Below are positions 1 to 7,888 of a stretch of DNA of 10,912 nt, piece by piece (positions within the stretch are counted from its first letter, which is position 1; each line of letters starts with the position of its first letter). The DNA comes from Proteiniphilum sp. UBA4084 (GTDB lineage: Bacteria; Bacteroidota; Bacteroidia; Bacteroidales; Dysgonomonadaceae): positions 14,881-25,792 of the forward strand of contig DFYK01000107.1 of NCBI GenBank assembly GCA_002383605.1. Reading direction: 5' to 3'. The position numbers were made by a program, and so were the translations under genes. The notes under the pieces were generated by a model that ran no database searches, was not told where the DNA came from, and saw only the letters and a program-made list of their open reading frames with translations.

Positions 1-1054
1 TAATCCATCGGTTTTGTATGTCGAATTTATTGAAAAGTAACACCGCGAGAAAAATGAAAAAGGGGACAACGGGCAGTGAATATATTGCTATTTTAGAGCT
101 GATGACCGAAAGCAAAACAAAGGTTGACAGGATTGTGACGGCAAAAAATTGTTCCAGCGTACTGTTTATTCTTCTTTTTACCAATGCCCCAATGAAGAGG
201 GCGATCACCAGAAAAGACCAGGGTGCCAGTATATACCAGATGGAGATCAGATAATAATAAAAAGGTTCTTTGTGGTGAAATGAGTCGATACCGCGTCCCA
301 CGGTCTGGTGTACCAGTAAATTATTGAGGTAATCATTGCCCCCTTCAATATATACACCGGCAAACCAGACAACAGACCCGGCCAGAATAATCAGGAAACT
401 CTTCCATCCCCAATATTTTTTAAAATCCGGTAATTTCTTTTTGTAAATCAAAAATGTAACGGTTGTAATGAAAGGGATCAAAAGTCCCAGCGGCCCCTTT
501 GAAAAAAGCGCCAGAAAAACGTACACAGGAAAAAGCAGACTGTTTCGTTTGATGTTTTCTCCTTTGTATATTTGGTAAAAAGAATACAGGGATAAAACAA
601 TAAACATATTCATCAGCATATCCATACGGACTATCAACGCAGCACCGGTAAACAGTCCGGTAGTCATCAACATCAGCGAAGCAGTGGTTTGCTTTCTGCT
701 GTGCTTGTCCGTTTTTCCGTTATTTTCAGTTTCATTGTTGATCTCCTCTTCCCGTCGGATCCATTTCGACATGGTGGCAAGAATAATCAATGCGGGAATA
801 AAAGACAACAGCGAATAATACCACATCCGGTGTTCTCCCAGGATAAGCTTTCCTGCCATCATCAGCCAGAAATGGAGTGGGGGCTTGTCCGCGTATATTT
901 CACCCTGATTGGTAAATGTGAAGATACTTCCATTTTGCAATGCCTCGTCCACAATACTCAGGTAGCGCAACTCATTGTTGGGCGTATAATCACGTAAAAT
1001 CATGGCCGGCAACAGTGCGACGAACCAAATCAAATAAATATACTTATTCTTCAT
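1..1054 (-). CDS. ArnT/PMT-like membrane glycosyltransferase, C-terminus cut by window edge
   Basis: This reading frame is open from an ATG at 1054 to the left edge, giving 351 codons with no stop. The family is usually about 500-600 residues, so the C-terminal part lies outside the window. The protein is very hydrophobic with many membrane segments. Family marks visible are an acidic first periplasmic loop (NELRY around residues 27-31), the DKPPLHFWL motif (56-64), RMDML (143-147) and SKGPLG (185-190), in the order found in ArnT and related PMT_2 enzymes. A charged loop at about 100-124 is probably cytoplasmic. Such enzymes take a sugar from a polyprenyl-phosphate carrier and add it to lipid A or another acceptor on the periplasmic face of the inner membrane. 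The start overlaps the end of the upstream LAB_N gene by 11 bases, so the two are almost certainly co-transcribed. The sugar and acceptor cannot be read from sequence; transfer of a sugar other than aminoarabinose is possible. Confidence 0.88.
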   Translation of the reverse strand, partial: MKNKYIYLIWFVALLPAMILRDYTPNNELRYLSIVDEALQNGSIFTFTNQGEIYADKPPLHFWLMMAGKLILGEHRMWYYSLLSFIPALIILATMSKWIRREEEINNETENNGKTDKHSRKQTTASLMLMTTGLFTGAALIVRMDMLMNMFIVLSLYSFYQIYKGENIKRNSLLFPVYVFLALFSKGPLGLLIPFITTVTFLIYKKKLPDFKKYWGWKSFLIILAGSVVWFAGVYIEGGNDYLNNLLVHQTVGRGIDSFHHKEPFYYYLISIWYILAPWSFLVIALFIGALVKRRINSTLEQFFAVTILSTFVLLSVISSKIAIYSLPVVPFFIFLAVLLFNKFDIQNRWI

Positions 1055-1691
1055 AGACAGTGATTTTTCTGCTTTTACAAGCAATCATTATATTTCTGAT
1101 ATAGGCCACGAATCCAAATGATTGTCCCAGAATCAATACCGGATCTTTCCTGAAGAGAGCATAGCCGATGATAATGGAAGAACCGACCAGGCTGATGATC
1201 CAAAAACCGATTGGGAGTGTAGATTCATGCCGGGCTACCGAATAGAGAAACTGATAAATAAAACGCAACGCGAATATGATCTGTCCGGCAGATCCGAAAA
1301 TCAACAGCCACAACGGAACATCTTTATTATTAAAAAAAGTGTCGGCAAAACCGGATGCATCACCAAGCATAATTCCAATTGCCACTATGGGTGTCAGTAT
1401 CAGCACTGTTTTGATGAAGCCTGCAATTTTCTTCCATTGCCCCTGCATCTTCAGATTCCAGAGATAGATATAATAGGAGATAAACTGGCCGAGAATGATG
1501 GCAAAATCATTTCGCAGTACCCCATAGATGAACAACAGGTATGAACCTGCAATGCTCAGAATCCAGAAAGCTGGTGGTGAAAGTACCTTCCCCGCTTTTT
1601 CGGAAGCAATCCACTGATACAGGATGCGGGCAGAGAAAAAAAGCTGTGCCAGGAATCCGAGCGCAAAGATCCAAATATTACTTCCCTGCAT
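1044..1691 (-). CDS. Double LAB_N (lipid A biosynthesis N-terminal domain) membrane protein
   Basis: A 215-residue inner-membrane protein built from two copies of the small LAB_N-type domain, at residues about 12-79 and 133-200. Both copies carry Q-x3-(S/A)-x-R-x2-YQ, then FWI-x-S-x2-GS, then Y-x3-R-x-D, then ILGQ and a closing N. The domain is named from the N-terminus of some LpxB proteins, but no LpxB catalytic part is present here, so this is not a lipid A disaccharide synthase. From memory, LAB_N is grouped with the PQ-loop/MtN3 (SWEET) transporters, which also work as paired three-helix units. The gene starts 2 bases after the stop of the GT2 gene and its 3' end overlaps the ArnT-like gene by 11 bases. 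Wedged between a carrier-lipid sugar synthase and a sugar transferase, a role in moving or presenting the lipid-linked sugar is plausible, but this is inference. Confidence 0.85.
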   Translation of the reverse strand: MQGSNIWIFALGFLAQLFFSARILYQWIASEKAGKVLSPPAFWILSIAGSYLLFIYGVLRNDFAIILGQFISYYIYLWNLKMQGQWKKIAGFIKTVLILTPIVAIGIMLGDASGFADTFFNNKDVPLWLLIFGSAGQIIFALRFIYQFLYSVARHESTLPIGFWIISLVGSSIIIGYALFRKDPVLILGQSFGFVAYIRNIMIACKSRKITVYEE

Positions 1692-1693
1692 AT

Positions 1694-2437
1694 TTAATCC
1701 AGGTTATGTTCATTCACATGATAGTTGATGTATCTTTTTTTCATCCAACGGTAAGCGAAACAATCGATAAACGGCCCAGAAAGCCTGTTCCAAAGATGAT
1801 ATTTCGATGTGCCGGCCACGCGTGGATAGTGACGCACGGGGGTCTGCTTCACTTTTCCGTTTTGAAGCAGGATCAATGCAGGCAGAAAACGGTGCATTCC
1901 GTTGAAAAAAGGGATGCGTCTCGCAACATCGGTATGCATCACTTTCAAAGGACAACCTGTATCTGAAACACCGTCATTTGTCATCATCCGGCGGTATCCG
2001 TTGGCAATTTTCGATTGAAGATTTTTGAAAAACGAATCTTTCCTGTTTGCTCTTATACCGGTTACCATTTCATAATTGCGAATATCCCGAAGCAATAGAT
2101 TGAAATCCTCCGGGTCCGTCTGCAAATCGGCATCCATATATCCTACATACTCCGAAAAACAGGCATCAATGCCTGCCTTCAGGGCTGCGCTCAAACCCCC
2201 GTTTCTGTCGAGGCTGAGATAAAAGAAATGACTATTTCGGGAACATATTTCATCGATTCTGTGCAGGCTATCGTCTTTTGAACCGTCGTTGACAAACAAA
2301 ACACAGGCAGAGAGAATAGAGTGGGGCAGAAACTGTTTCAGTTTTTCTTCCAGTGTGTAGATGTTTTCTTCTTCGTTATAAACAGGAACAATGATTGTGA
2401 ACCTGTATCTGGCAGTACTATTTTCTCTTATTTTCAT
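1694..2437 (-). CDS. Family 2 glycosyltransferase, polyprenyl-phosphate sugar synthase type
   Basis: A 247-residue GT-A fold glycosyltransferase. It shows the nucleotide-sugar binding start VPVYNEEEN (residues 17-25), NDGSKDDS (50-57), an RNGG loop (78-81) and the metal-binding DADLQTDPED (102-111). This set and spacing match the DPM1/ArnC/GtrB group, which move a sugar from a nucleotide donor onto dolichyl or undecaprenyl phosphate. Unlike ArnC and GtrB it has no C-terminal pair of membrane helices; it ends in a basic stretch near YRWMKKRY, so it is probably soluble or loosely membrane-bound like human DPM1. It is the first gene of the three-gene unit and probably supplies the carrier-linked sugar used by the ArnT-like enzyme. 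The ATG at 2437 is chosen because the GT2 core begins only about 13 residues later; no Shine-Dalgarno sequence is seen. Confidence 0.9.
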   Translation of the reverse strand: MKIRENSTARYRFTIIVPVYNEEENIYTLEEKLKQFLPHSILSACVLFVNDGSKDDSLHRIDEICSRNSHFFYLSLDRNGGLSAALKAGIDACFSEYVGYMDADLQTDPEDFNLLLRDIRNYEMVTGIRANRKDSFFKNLQSKIANGYRRMMTNDGVSDTGCPLKVMHTDVARRIPFFNGMHRFLPALILLQNGKVKQTPVRHYPRVAGTSKYHLWNRLSGPFIDCFAYRWMKKRYINYHVNEHNLD

Positions 2438-2497
2438 TTAGCTCATTAAAATGTTAATTTTTTATTGCAGCGTTTGATTGATTATGATTTTGATATG

Positions 2498-2505
2498 CAA
2501 ATGTA
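2498..2505 (-). promoter_or_regulatory. Candidate -7 box for the GT2-LAB_N-ArnT-like operon
   Basis: On the minus strand this reads TACATTTG, an exact match to the Bacteroidota -7 consensus TAnnTTTG. It lies 60 bases before the GT2 start, which would give a leader of roughly 50-55 bases. No clear TTTG -33 element is seen at 19-21 bases upstream, so the call rests on one box. It lies in the 147-bp gap after the patatin gene. It would allow the sugar-transfer operon to be transcribed separately from the patatin gene, although read-through is possible because no hairpin is visible in this gap. Confidence 0.4.
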
Positions 2506-2584
2506 TTCATTTTATCTTTAACTTCATTTTTCTCCCGTGTTTATTATATTTTGCTTATAGTTGAATCCGTTGATTGTGAAACAA

Positions 2585-4822
2585 TTAAAAGTAATAGCCG
2601 TAACTCACGTAGGGATGAAATCGGCGGGACAAACCGGAATATCCCAATTCAAGTTGTAGTGGCCCTGCAACAGTGAGGTATGAATAACCCAGATTAATAC
2701 CCGGGAATGATTTCCCGTTGAACAGCGTGTTTAAACGGTCATTATGGATTGTGAAGTTGAGATTGGTATAGAGATAGTTGTTGGATGTAAAATTATAATG
2801 GAGCGTTACATCTGCAGAAAGTACCACATTCCCTAAAAATTCCATGCCGGAAGATCCCTGCAATGATATCTGTTGCGGCATATAGTGTTCATCGGTTCTG
2901 CCTCCGACCAGGTTTCGATACATATGAGGCACACTGTCGTTTATCAGATACCGGGCCGTGATACGTGGTGTAATAAAGATATTTTCGTTTATTGTAACCG
3001 CTTTTAAGAAATTCATCTTCAGCACGCTTAAGGGAACTTCATCCTTCAGCTTTATAAAATTATCGGTGTGCAGTGAATACTGAAATGAAAAGTATTGTCC
3101 CGATGTAGGAAAATAGTCCTTGTTGAGGTTGTCATACACTCCGTTCAGCATATAATTGAAATAGAGCTGATCTTTCATCACCGACAGTGGAGGTTCAATG
3201 ATACTACCAAATGTCTTATAAAAATGAAAATGTTCCATCTCAGCACCCAGGTGCAGCATCATATTTCCAAAATAGAACTCTGAAAAAACAAGACGCAGAG
3301 AGTTCCTGGTGAGTCCTAAATTATACAATAATTCACCTCTGTCATAAATACTCAGGTCGTTCCTGCTGATTTTGTATTTAATCCCTCCTTTATAGAAGAT
3401 CCCTCTGTTGGTTGAATAATCAATGATCAGATAGGGGTCGCGACTCAATCGTGTTGTGATGTCAAACATGGAATTGAGGGAATTGTTGAACCGGATTTTG
3501 GTATTGGCAAGAATCGCTGCCATATCGTTGCTGTCGAAATGTATGCCCAGGTTCAGTCGGTTTGATTCTTTCACTTCCACGTTTAAAATCAGATCAAATG
3601 GATTCTCTCCTTCAAGCCGGTAATAGACCCTGTTGAATATTCCGCTTCCGTATATTTTTGCAATTATCTCGTCCAATTCAGTCCTGGTCACTCTCCCATT
3701 TTCTATGTCTATCCACCTGTTCAAATAACCTCTTTCCCTCGGAGTGATTCCTTCCACAAACACCTTGTTGATAATCAGCGTGTCGAGTCCCAAATATGGA
3801 TTGATTTTTGCTGCAGGAGCCGGCGCATTCTCTCCAATATCCAGTGACTTTTTCAGGGCGATCAGTTTATCGCGACTTTTCATCGCAGCTGTCATGCCCC
3901 GCGTAATAATCGTATCGATTGCAGGTCTCTGAAAATCGAGCATGCCATAAGGGTATACATCCGGAGTGATCAGAATATCCGTATCTTCGATGTTACTGCT
4001 TCTTTTTTCCTGACCAATAAAATTCCATATCTGCTGTGTAATTTCTGAAATAGTACCTCTGCTCTGAGCAAGCTCTTTTTCGTCGGGAGAGAAAATAACC
4101 CCAATTACGATATCGGCCCCCATGCTTCGTACCAGATCCACCGGGTAATTATTGATTACACCACCATCAATCAGCAGCATGCTATCTTTCTCCACTGGGG
4201 TGAACATCCCCGGTATCGCCATACTGGCTCTGATAGCCTCAGCCAGATTTCCTTTCCGCATGGCAATCTCCTCTCCGGTACGGACGTCGGCTGAAATACA
4301 GCCGAATGGTATGGGGAGATCATCAAAACTGATATCGTGTTGATAACCAATGGTTGAGTTGAGAAGAAGCGTGTAAATATTCTGGCCGGTGAAAACACCC
4401 GGAGGAAGGGAAACTCCGCCCGATTTATCTCCGAAAGGAAGATTGTAGGGCAGGGAAACTACATACCGGTCTTGGTTGTTCAGTTGGGACGCAGGAACAT
4501 CTTTGCGATACACATTGTCACGCATCAGATGATTCCAGTCCTGTATCTGAATCAGTGAATCAATCATACCGGCACTGTAGCCTACCGCATAGAGTCCGCC
4601 CACAACAGCCCCCATGCTGGTGCCGGCAATATAATCAATCGGGATGCCGACCTCTTCCAATATCTTTAAAACACCCACATGGGCAAAACCTTTTGCTCCA
4701 CCTCCACTCAGTACGACTCCCACTTTTTTACGTGGAAGTTCCGAACAGGCCTCCTCCTGGCCTTTGATGATAAAAGTGCCATAACAAAGGAGGAATAACG
4801 TGATAAAGAGTATTTTCTTCAT
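2585..4822 (-). CDS. Patatin-like phospholipase fused to POTRA and outer-membrane beta-barrel (PlpD-like)
   Basis: A 745-residue protein with a signal peptide (basic MKK start, hydrophobic stretch to about residue 20, likely cut near GQ at 21-22). A complete patatin domain follows: oxyanion glycines GGGAKG (40-45), nucleophile elbow GTSMG with Ser69, ASMAIPGMF (199-207) and the catalytic DGG with Asp219. Patatins are serine-aspartate lipid acyl hydrolases. A POTRA-like segment starts near residue 347 (INKVFVEG, then a GIF-x-RVYYRLEGE stretch). From about residue 420 the sequence alternates as beta-strands of the surface-antigen/BamA type and ends in an aromatic YYF, the usual BAM signal. This is the layout of type Vd autotransporters such as PlpD and fusobacterial FplA, which place a phospholipase at the outer membrane. 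It is transcribed away from the PHP gene and lies 147 bp before the GT2 operon. Whether the lipase faces outward, is released, or acts on the cell's own lipids is not visible. Confidence 0.92.
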   Translation of the reverse strand: MKKILFITLFLLCYGTFIIKGQEEACSELPRKKVGVVLSGGGAKGFAHVGVLKILEEVGIPIDYIAGTSMGAVVGGLYAVGYSAGMIDSLIQIQDWNHLMRDNVYRKDVPASQLNNQDRYVVSLPYNLPFGDKSGGVSLPPGVFTGQNIYTLLLNSTIGYQHDISFDDLPIPFGCISADVRTGEEIAMRKGNLAEAIRASMAIPGMFTPVEKDSMLLIDGGVINNYPVDLVRSMGADIVIGVIFSPDEKELAQSRGTISEITQQIWNFIGQEKRSSNIEDTDILITPDVYPYGMLDFQRPAIDTIITRGMTAAMKSRDKLIALKKSLDIGENAPAPAAKINPYLGLDTLIINKVFVEGITPRERGYLNRWIDIENGRVTRTELDEIIAKIYGSGIFNRVYYRLEGENPFDLILNVEVKESNRLNLGIHFDSNDMAAILANTKIRFNNSLNSMFDITTRLSRDPYLIIDYSTNRGIFYKGGIKYKISRNDLSIYDRGELLYNLGLTRNSLRLVFSEFYFGNMMLHLGAEMEHFHFYKTFGSIIEPPLSVMKDQLYFNYMLNGVYDNLNKDYFPTSGQYFSFQYSLHTDNFIKLKDEVPLSVLKMNFLKAVTINENIFITPRITARYLINDSVPHMYRNLVGGRTDEHYMPQQISLQGSSGMEFLGNVVLSADVTLHYNFTSNNYLYTNLNFTIHNDRLNTLFNGKSFPGINLGYSYLTVAGPLQLELGYSGLSRRFHPYVSYGYYF

Positions 4823-4964
4823 ACGAACAAATTTAATTAAAAAACATGATTTTATGCCTACTTGGTTTATATTTTCCTTAAACTCTTGTTTAATTGAGAA
4901 ATAAACATAACCATTCTTAAGAAAAATGTAACAATATATTCCTATCCTTTTCGCTTTGTTTGTT

Positions 4965-4972
4965 TAAATTTG
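4965..4972 (+). promoter_or_regulatory. Candidate -7 box for the PHP phosphodiesterase gene
   Basis: The sequence TAAATTTG matches the Bacteroidota -7 consensus TAnnTTTG exactly. It lies 75 bases before the ATG at 5048, leaving a leader of about 65-70 bases. No good TTTG element sits at the usual distance upstream, so support is from one box only. The region 4823-5047 between the divergent patatin and PHP genes is strongly AT-rich and must hold the promoters of both. I could not identify a convincing patatin promoter in it. Confidence 0.4.
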
Positions 4973-5047
4973 TAGAAATTTATCGCCAAAGTCAAACTTC
5001 GATGTAAAAATGAGGTAAAAAAACAATTAAAATCTAAATAATATTTT

Positions 5048-6196
5048 ATGAGACAAAGAAATTTATTGCTTATTGGTCTGATGCTGATACCTGTATTCGC
5101 TATTGGACAGAAAAAAGAAGTGGAGGGAATGAAATATCTGGATGAGCACAGGCGTCCCGTCTTCAGAGACAATATAATTATTCCCGACGTGGGCAAATAT
5201 CAGGTGCTGAAGTGCGATTTCCATATGCACACCGTTTTTTCAGACGGTCAGGTATGGCCCAGTGTCCGCAATCAGGAGGCATGGCAGGAAGGTCTGGATG
5301 CTTTCGCGATTACGGATCATGTGGAGTACACACCGCACAAAGAGGATGTAAAAGTAAATCACAACCGCGGATATGAACTGCTCAAGGAAAGCGCGGCAAA
5401 GAGCAACCTGATTTTGGTGAAAGGCAACGAGGTAACACGCAATACCCCTCCCGGGCATTTCAATGCAATCTATATCGGTGACGCATCGGACTATATTGAA
5501 AGTCGTGATGCAGCACAGGACAAGACCGCCATAATGAAAGCTGTCGCACAGAATGCCTTTATATTCTGGAATCATCCGGGATGGCAACCCGGTATAGCAG
5601 GTTCGTATGACTGGATACCTTTCGTGGATGATTTATATAAGCAAGGTGTATTGCACGGTATTGAAGTGATCAACGGATTCGGGTTTCATATGAAAGCGCT
5701 CGACTGGTGCATCGACAAGGGGTTGACTGTAATGGGAACTTCTGATATACACAATCTGGTGGCACATGAGTATGATCTCAGCAAGGAATATGTACATCGT
5801 ACCATGACACTGGTGCTGGCCAAAGAACGCACAGCGGAATCTATCCGGGAAGCGCTTGGCGCAGGACGCACGGTGGCCTGGGCCAGCAAAATACTTGCAG
5901 GCAGGGAGGAGCATGTACGTTCCCTCTTTGACGCCTGCGTGCAACTCACACCTTCATTTTATACCGAAGAAAAAAAGAACGGTGACAGGATCAAATATTA
6001 CGAGTTGCGCAACAACAGTGATCTCTATTTTGAGCTGGAACTGAAGGAGGGTAACAATACCAGACTGGTTGTACTTTATCCGCGTTCTGTACAACAGATC
6101 TCTGCATCGGCAGAAACAACCTCACTCTCCGGGGAAGTGATATCTACCTATGTGAGAAGCGACAAGCATCTTTCTGTGAACTTCCCGTTGAAGTAA
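5048..6196 (+). CDS. Exported PHP-domain metal-dependent phosphodiesterase
   Basis: A 382-residue protein with a signal peptide (MRQRN, hydrophobic core, likely cut after about residue 20 at the IGQ site), so it acts outside the cytoplasm. The PHP fold's metal ligands are all in order: DFHMHT-x3-DG (57-67, with His59 and His61), TDH (89-91), GNEV (126-129, Glu128), GHFN (136-139), WNHPG (174-178, His176) and GTSDIH (230-235, Asp233 and His235). PHP enzymes use two or three metal ions to cleave phosphate esters. Full length with signal peptide and a small beta-rich tail (about residues 295-382) resembles the group named after Sphingobium Sb-PDE, a phosphodiesterase; this match is from memory. 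It is not the cytoplasmic histidinol phosphatase or the polymerase PHP domain. It stands alone on the plus strand, facing the susCD pair. The natural substrate is unknown. No Shine-Dalgarno sequence precedes the ATG; the start is supported by the signal peptide. Confidence 0.9.
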   Translation: MRQRNLLLIGLMLIPVFAIGQKKEVEGMKYLDEHRRPVFRDNIIIPDVGKYQVLKCDFHMHTVFSDGQVWPSVRNQEAWQEGLDAFAITDHVEYTPHKEDVKVNHNRGYELLKESAAKSNLILVKGNEVTRNTPPGHFNAIYIGDASDYIESRDAAQDKTAIMKAVAQNAFIFWNHPGWQPGIAGSYDWIPFVDDLYKQGVLHGIEVINGFGFHMKALDWCIDKGLTVMGTSDIHNLVAHEYDLSKEYVHRTMTLVLAKERTAESIREALGAGRTVAWASKILAGREEHVRSLFDACVQLTPSFYTEEKKNGDRIKYYELRNNSDLYFELELKEGNNTRLVVLYPRSVQQISASAETTSLSGEVISTYVRSDKHLSVNFPLK

Positions 6197-6260
6197 GTCC
6201 CGATTTGCCGGCCGGAATAAGGGATCCTGAGGATATTTAACTCAGCAGGCTCCAAAATTG

Positions 6261-6299
6261 TCAGGGGTGCTGTGTTTTTAGTAAACACAGCACCCCTGA
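6261..6299 (-). terminator. Perfect 17-bp hairpin between convergent genes, probable susD terminator
   Basis: The arms at 6261-6277 and 6283-6299 are exact reverse complements, with a 5-base loop (TTAGT). It begins 21 bases past the end of susD on the minus strand and 64 bases past the end of the PHP gene on the plus strand. On the minus strand it is followed by CAATTTTGG, a short T tract. On the plus strand no T tract follows. It therefore fits best as the susD terminator and may also stop transcripts coming from the PHP side. Confidence 0.72.
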
Positions 6300-6320
6300 T
6301 CAGTGAAAAGATCGGTTCAC

Positions 6321-7868
6321 TTAAAACGGAGGATATCCGGGATTCTGTACAAGGTTATTGTTTGTTTCCCATGCAGCCTCCGGAATCGGGAAAAGCAACA
6401 GGTGTGCAGGCGAGGTAGAAGGCCTCAGGTAACCCGGGCTCAGGAACCTGCCAAACCGGATCATATCCTGTCTGTTGGTATTCTCCCATGCCAGTTCAAG
6501 TCTTCTCTCCAGAAAAAGGTCATCGAGTGTGGCAGTTGTGTAGTTATGGGAATTATTTCCAAAACCTCGCTGGCGGATTTCATTGATCAACCGTGTGGCT
6601 TCAGCATTGTTCTGATTTAGTCTGAGCAGGGCTTCTGCTTTCATCAGATAGACATCGGCGAGCCGGAAGATTGCGAAGTCGTTCTCCTGGTCTGAGTTAG
6701 AGAGTCCTTTCTCAAAAACCCACTTGTTCACGCGGGCACCCTCTTCCTGATGTACTTCACCCCACATTCCCTCTCTGATGGTACCGGGAATGATGTTAAA
6801 GTCCACTGTATGAATCAATTGCCTGGCATGAGCGGTGATTAGTACCTGACCTGTTGAAGGATCGATCATCGGCCCTATCAGGAAGGAGCCTTCCTTTCTC
6901 AGATCTGCATCGTCAAACTGCTTCACATAATCGGGTTGTGCACTTACTCCGTTCCAGGTACCCACATTGATTCCCAATGCTATCGGATCCAGGTAATGAA
7001 GCGTACGTTTATGTAAGTGGTTGCCGCCATCAGCCTTCCCAAAAGCAATGGGAAGGATAATCTCTTTGGATACCTGATTATTTACTTCAAAGTTAATTTT
7101 CCAATTGGGTTCAATGATATAGTCCAACGACATCACTTTGTCGGCTGCATCGATCACGCCCTGCCAGTTGGGAGTTCCCGTCCACACCCCCGCGTTCAGA
7201 TACATTTTGGCCAGCAATGTATAGGCAGCACCCTGGGTGAATTTCCCGTAGCTTTCACCAGACACATCATCACGCAGCACGTCTTTGATGTCATTCAACT
7301 CATCTATAACAAAGTCATAGAGTTGTTGACGGGTCGACATGCCAGGTAGTTCGGTACTCTCATAATCGGCCACCAGCGGAGCATTTCCAAAATAATCAAT
7401 CAATATATAATACCAGAAAGCGCGAATTCCTCTGATCTCGGCCAGTGTTTGCTTTTTCAGGTTCTCATCCATCTCAGTGCCTTCCACGGTAGCATAAATC
7501 TGGTTACAGGTGGTGATGCCCGACATGCTGGCGTTCCACGCGCCGTTTATAAGCCCGTTTCGTGCGTGCCAGGTATGCAGCTTAAGTACCATATGTACGC
7601 CGCCATCCCACCAGTCGCCCCCTATACGGGTGGGCGTAATAGCCATATCACCGGTCTGTTCCGAAAGCAGGAAGATATCACCCGGCCACAAACTCTTCAG
7701 GGTCTTATAGATGGGTGCAATAATTGCATTAATCTCAGCCGGTTTTTTCCCGAACTGATCTGCCGGGATGGTGTCATATACTGTTTCATCGAGGTTGGTG
7801 CAGGAGTACAGACCTCCCATCAAAATCAACGCTGTTGACATCAATGTGATGTAAAATATATTTTTCAT
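6321..7868 (-). CDS. SusD/RagB-family outer-membrane nutrient-binding lipoprotein
   Basis: A 515-residue protein of usual SusD length. It starts with a lipoprotein signal: basic MKN, a hydrophobic run, then the lipobox LYSC with the acylated Cys23, followed by the family-typical NLDETVYDTIP. The helical TPR-like core includes NGLINGAWN, YTLLAKMYLNAG and, near the C-terminus, RLADVYLMKAEALLRL followed by INEIRQRG and ERRLELAWE; it ends with the common VQNPGY. SusD proteins sit on the cell surface as a lid over the partner SusC barrel and help capture glycans, peptides or other oligomers. The gene follows susC by 20 bases and ends in a strong hairpin, so the operon as seen stops here with no enzyme gene. 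Ligand-contacting residues cannot be assigned from sequence alone. No Shine-Dalgarno sequence is seen; a run of nine A precedes the start. Confidence 0.95.
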   Translation of the reverse strand: MKNIFYITLMSTALILMGGLYSCTNLDETVYDTIPADQFGKKPAEINAIIAPIYKTLKSLWPGDIFLLSEQTGDMAITPTRIGGDWWDGGVHMVLKLHTWHARNGLINGAWNASMSGITTCNQIYATVEGTEMDENLKKQTLAEIRGIRAFWYYILIDYFGNAPLVADYESTELPGMSTRQQLYDFVIDELNDIKDVLRDDVSGESYGKFTQGAAYTLLAKMYLNAGVWTGTPNWQGVIDAADKVMSLDYIIEPNWKINFEVNNQVSKEIILPIAFGKADGGNHLHKRTLHYLDPIALGINVGTWNGVSAQPDYVKQFDDADLRKEGSFLIGPMIDPSTGQVLITAHARQLIHTVDFNIIPGTIREGMWGEVHQEEGARVNKWVFEKGLSNSDQENDFAIFRLADVYLMKAEALLRLNQNNAEATRLINEIRQRGFGNNSHNYTTATLDDLFLERRLELAWENTNRQDMIRFGRFLSPGYLRPSTSPAHLLLFPIPEAAWETNNNLVQNPGYPPF

Positions 7869-7888
7869 ATCTGTGTCATTTTTTTTTG

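Noticed and set aside
689..997. Plus-strand open frame of 102 codons near the left edge
   Set aside because: It is antisense to the ArnT-like gene, whose minus-strand frame carries the DKPPLHFWL and RMDML motifs.
1044..1691. Reading the LAB_N gene as lpxB (lipid A disaccharide synthase)
   Set aside because: Only the small membrane domain is present, twice. None of the GT-B catalytic part of LpxB is encoded here.
1541..1966. A 141-codon plus-strand open frame across the LAB_N/GT2 junction
   Set aside because: It runs antisense over two well-supported genes and its product resembles no family I know.
4828..4835. TAAATTTG on the minus strand just before the patatin gene
   Set aside because: It matches the -7 consensus, but it ends only 5 bases before the ATG, so transcription would start at about the start codon. 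There is also no -33 box, and such matches arise easily in AT-rich DNA.
6302..6321. Small hairpin (AGTGAA / TTCACT) at the end of susD
   Set aside because: Six base pairs with an 8-base loop is weak, and the strong 17-bp hairpin next to it explains termination better.
7867..7881. A four-codon minus-strand mini-frame after the A9 run, whose TGA overlaps the susD ATG
   Set aside because: It could in principle couple translation into susD, but so short a frame in an AT-rich gap is expected by chance and nothing else supports it.
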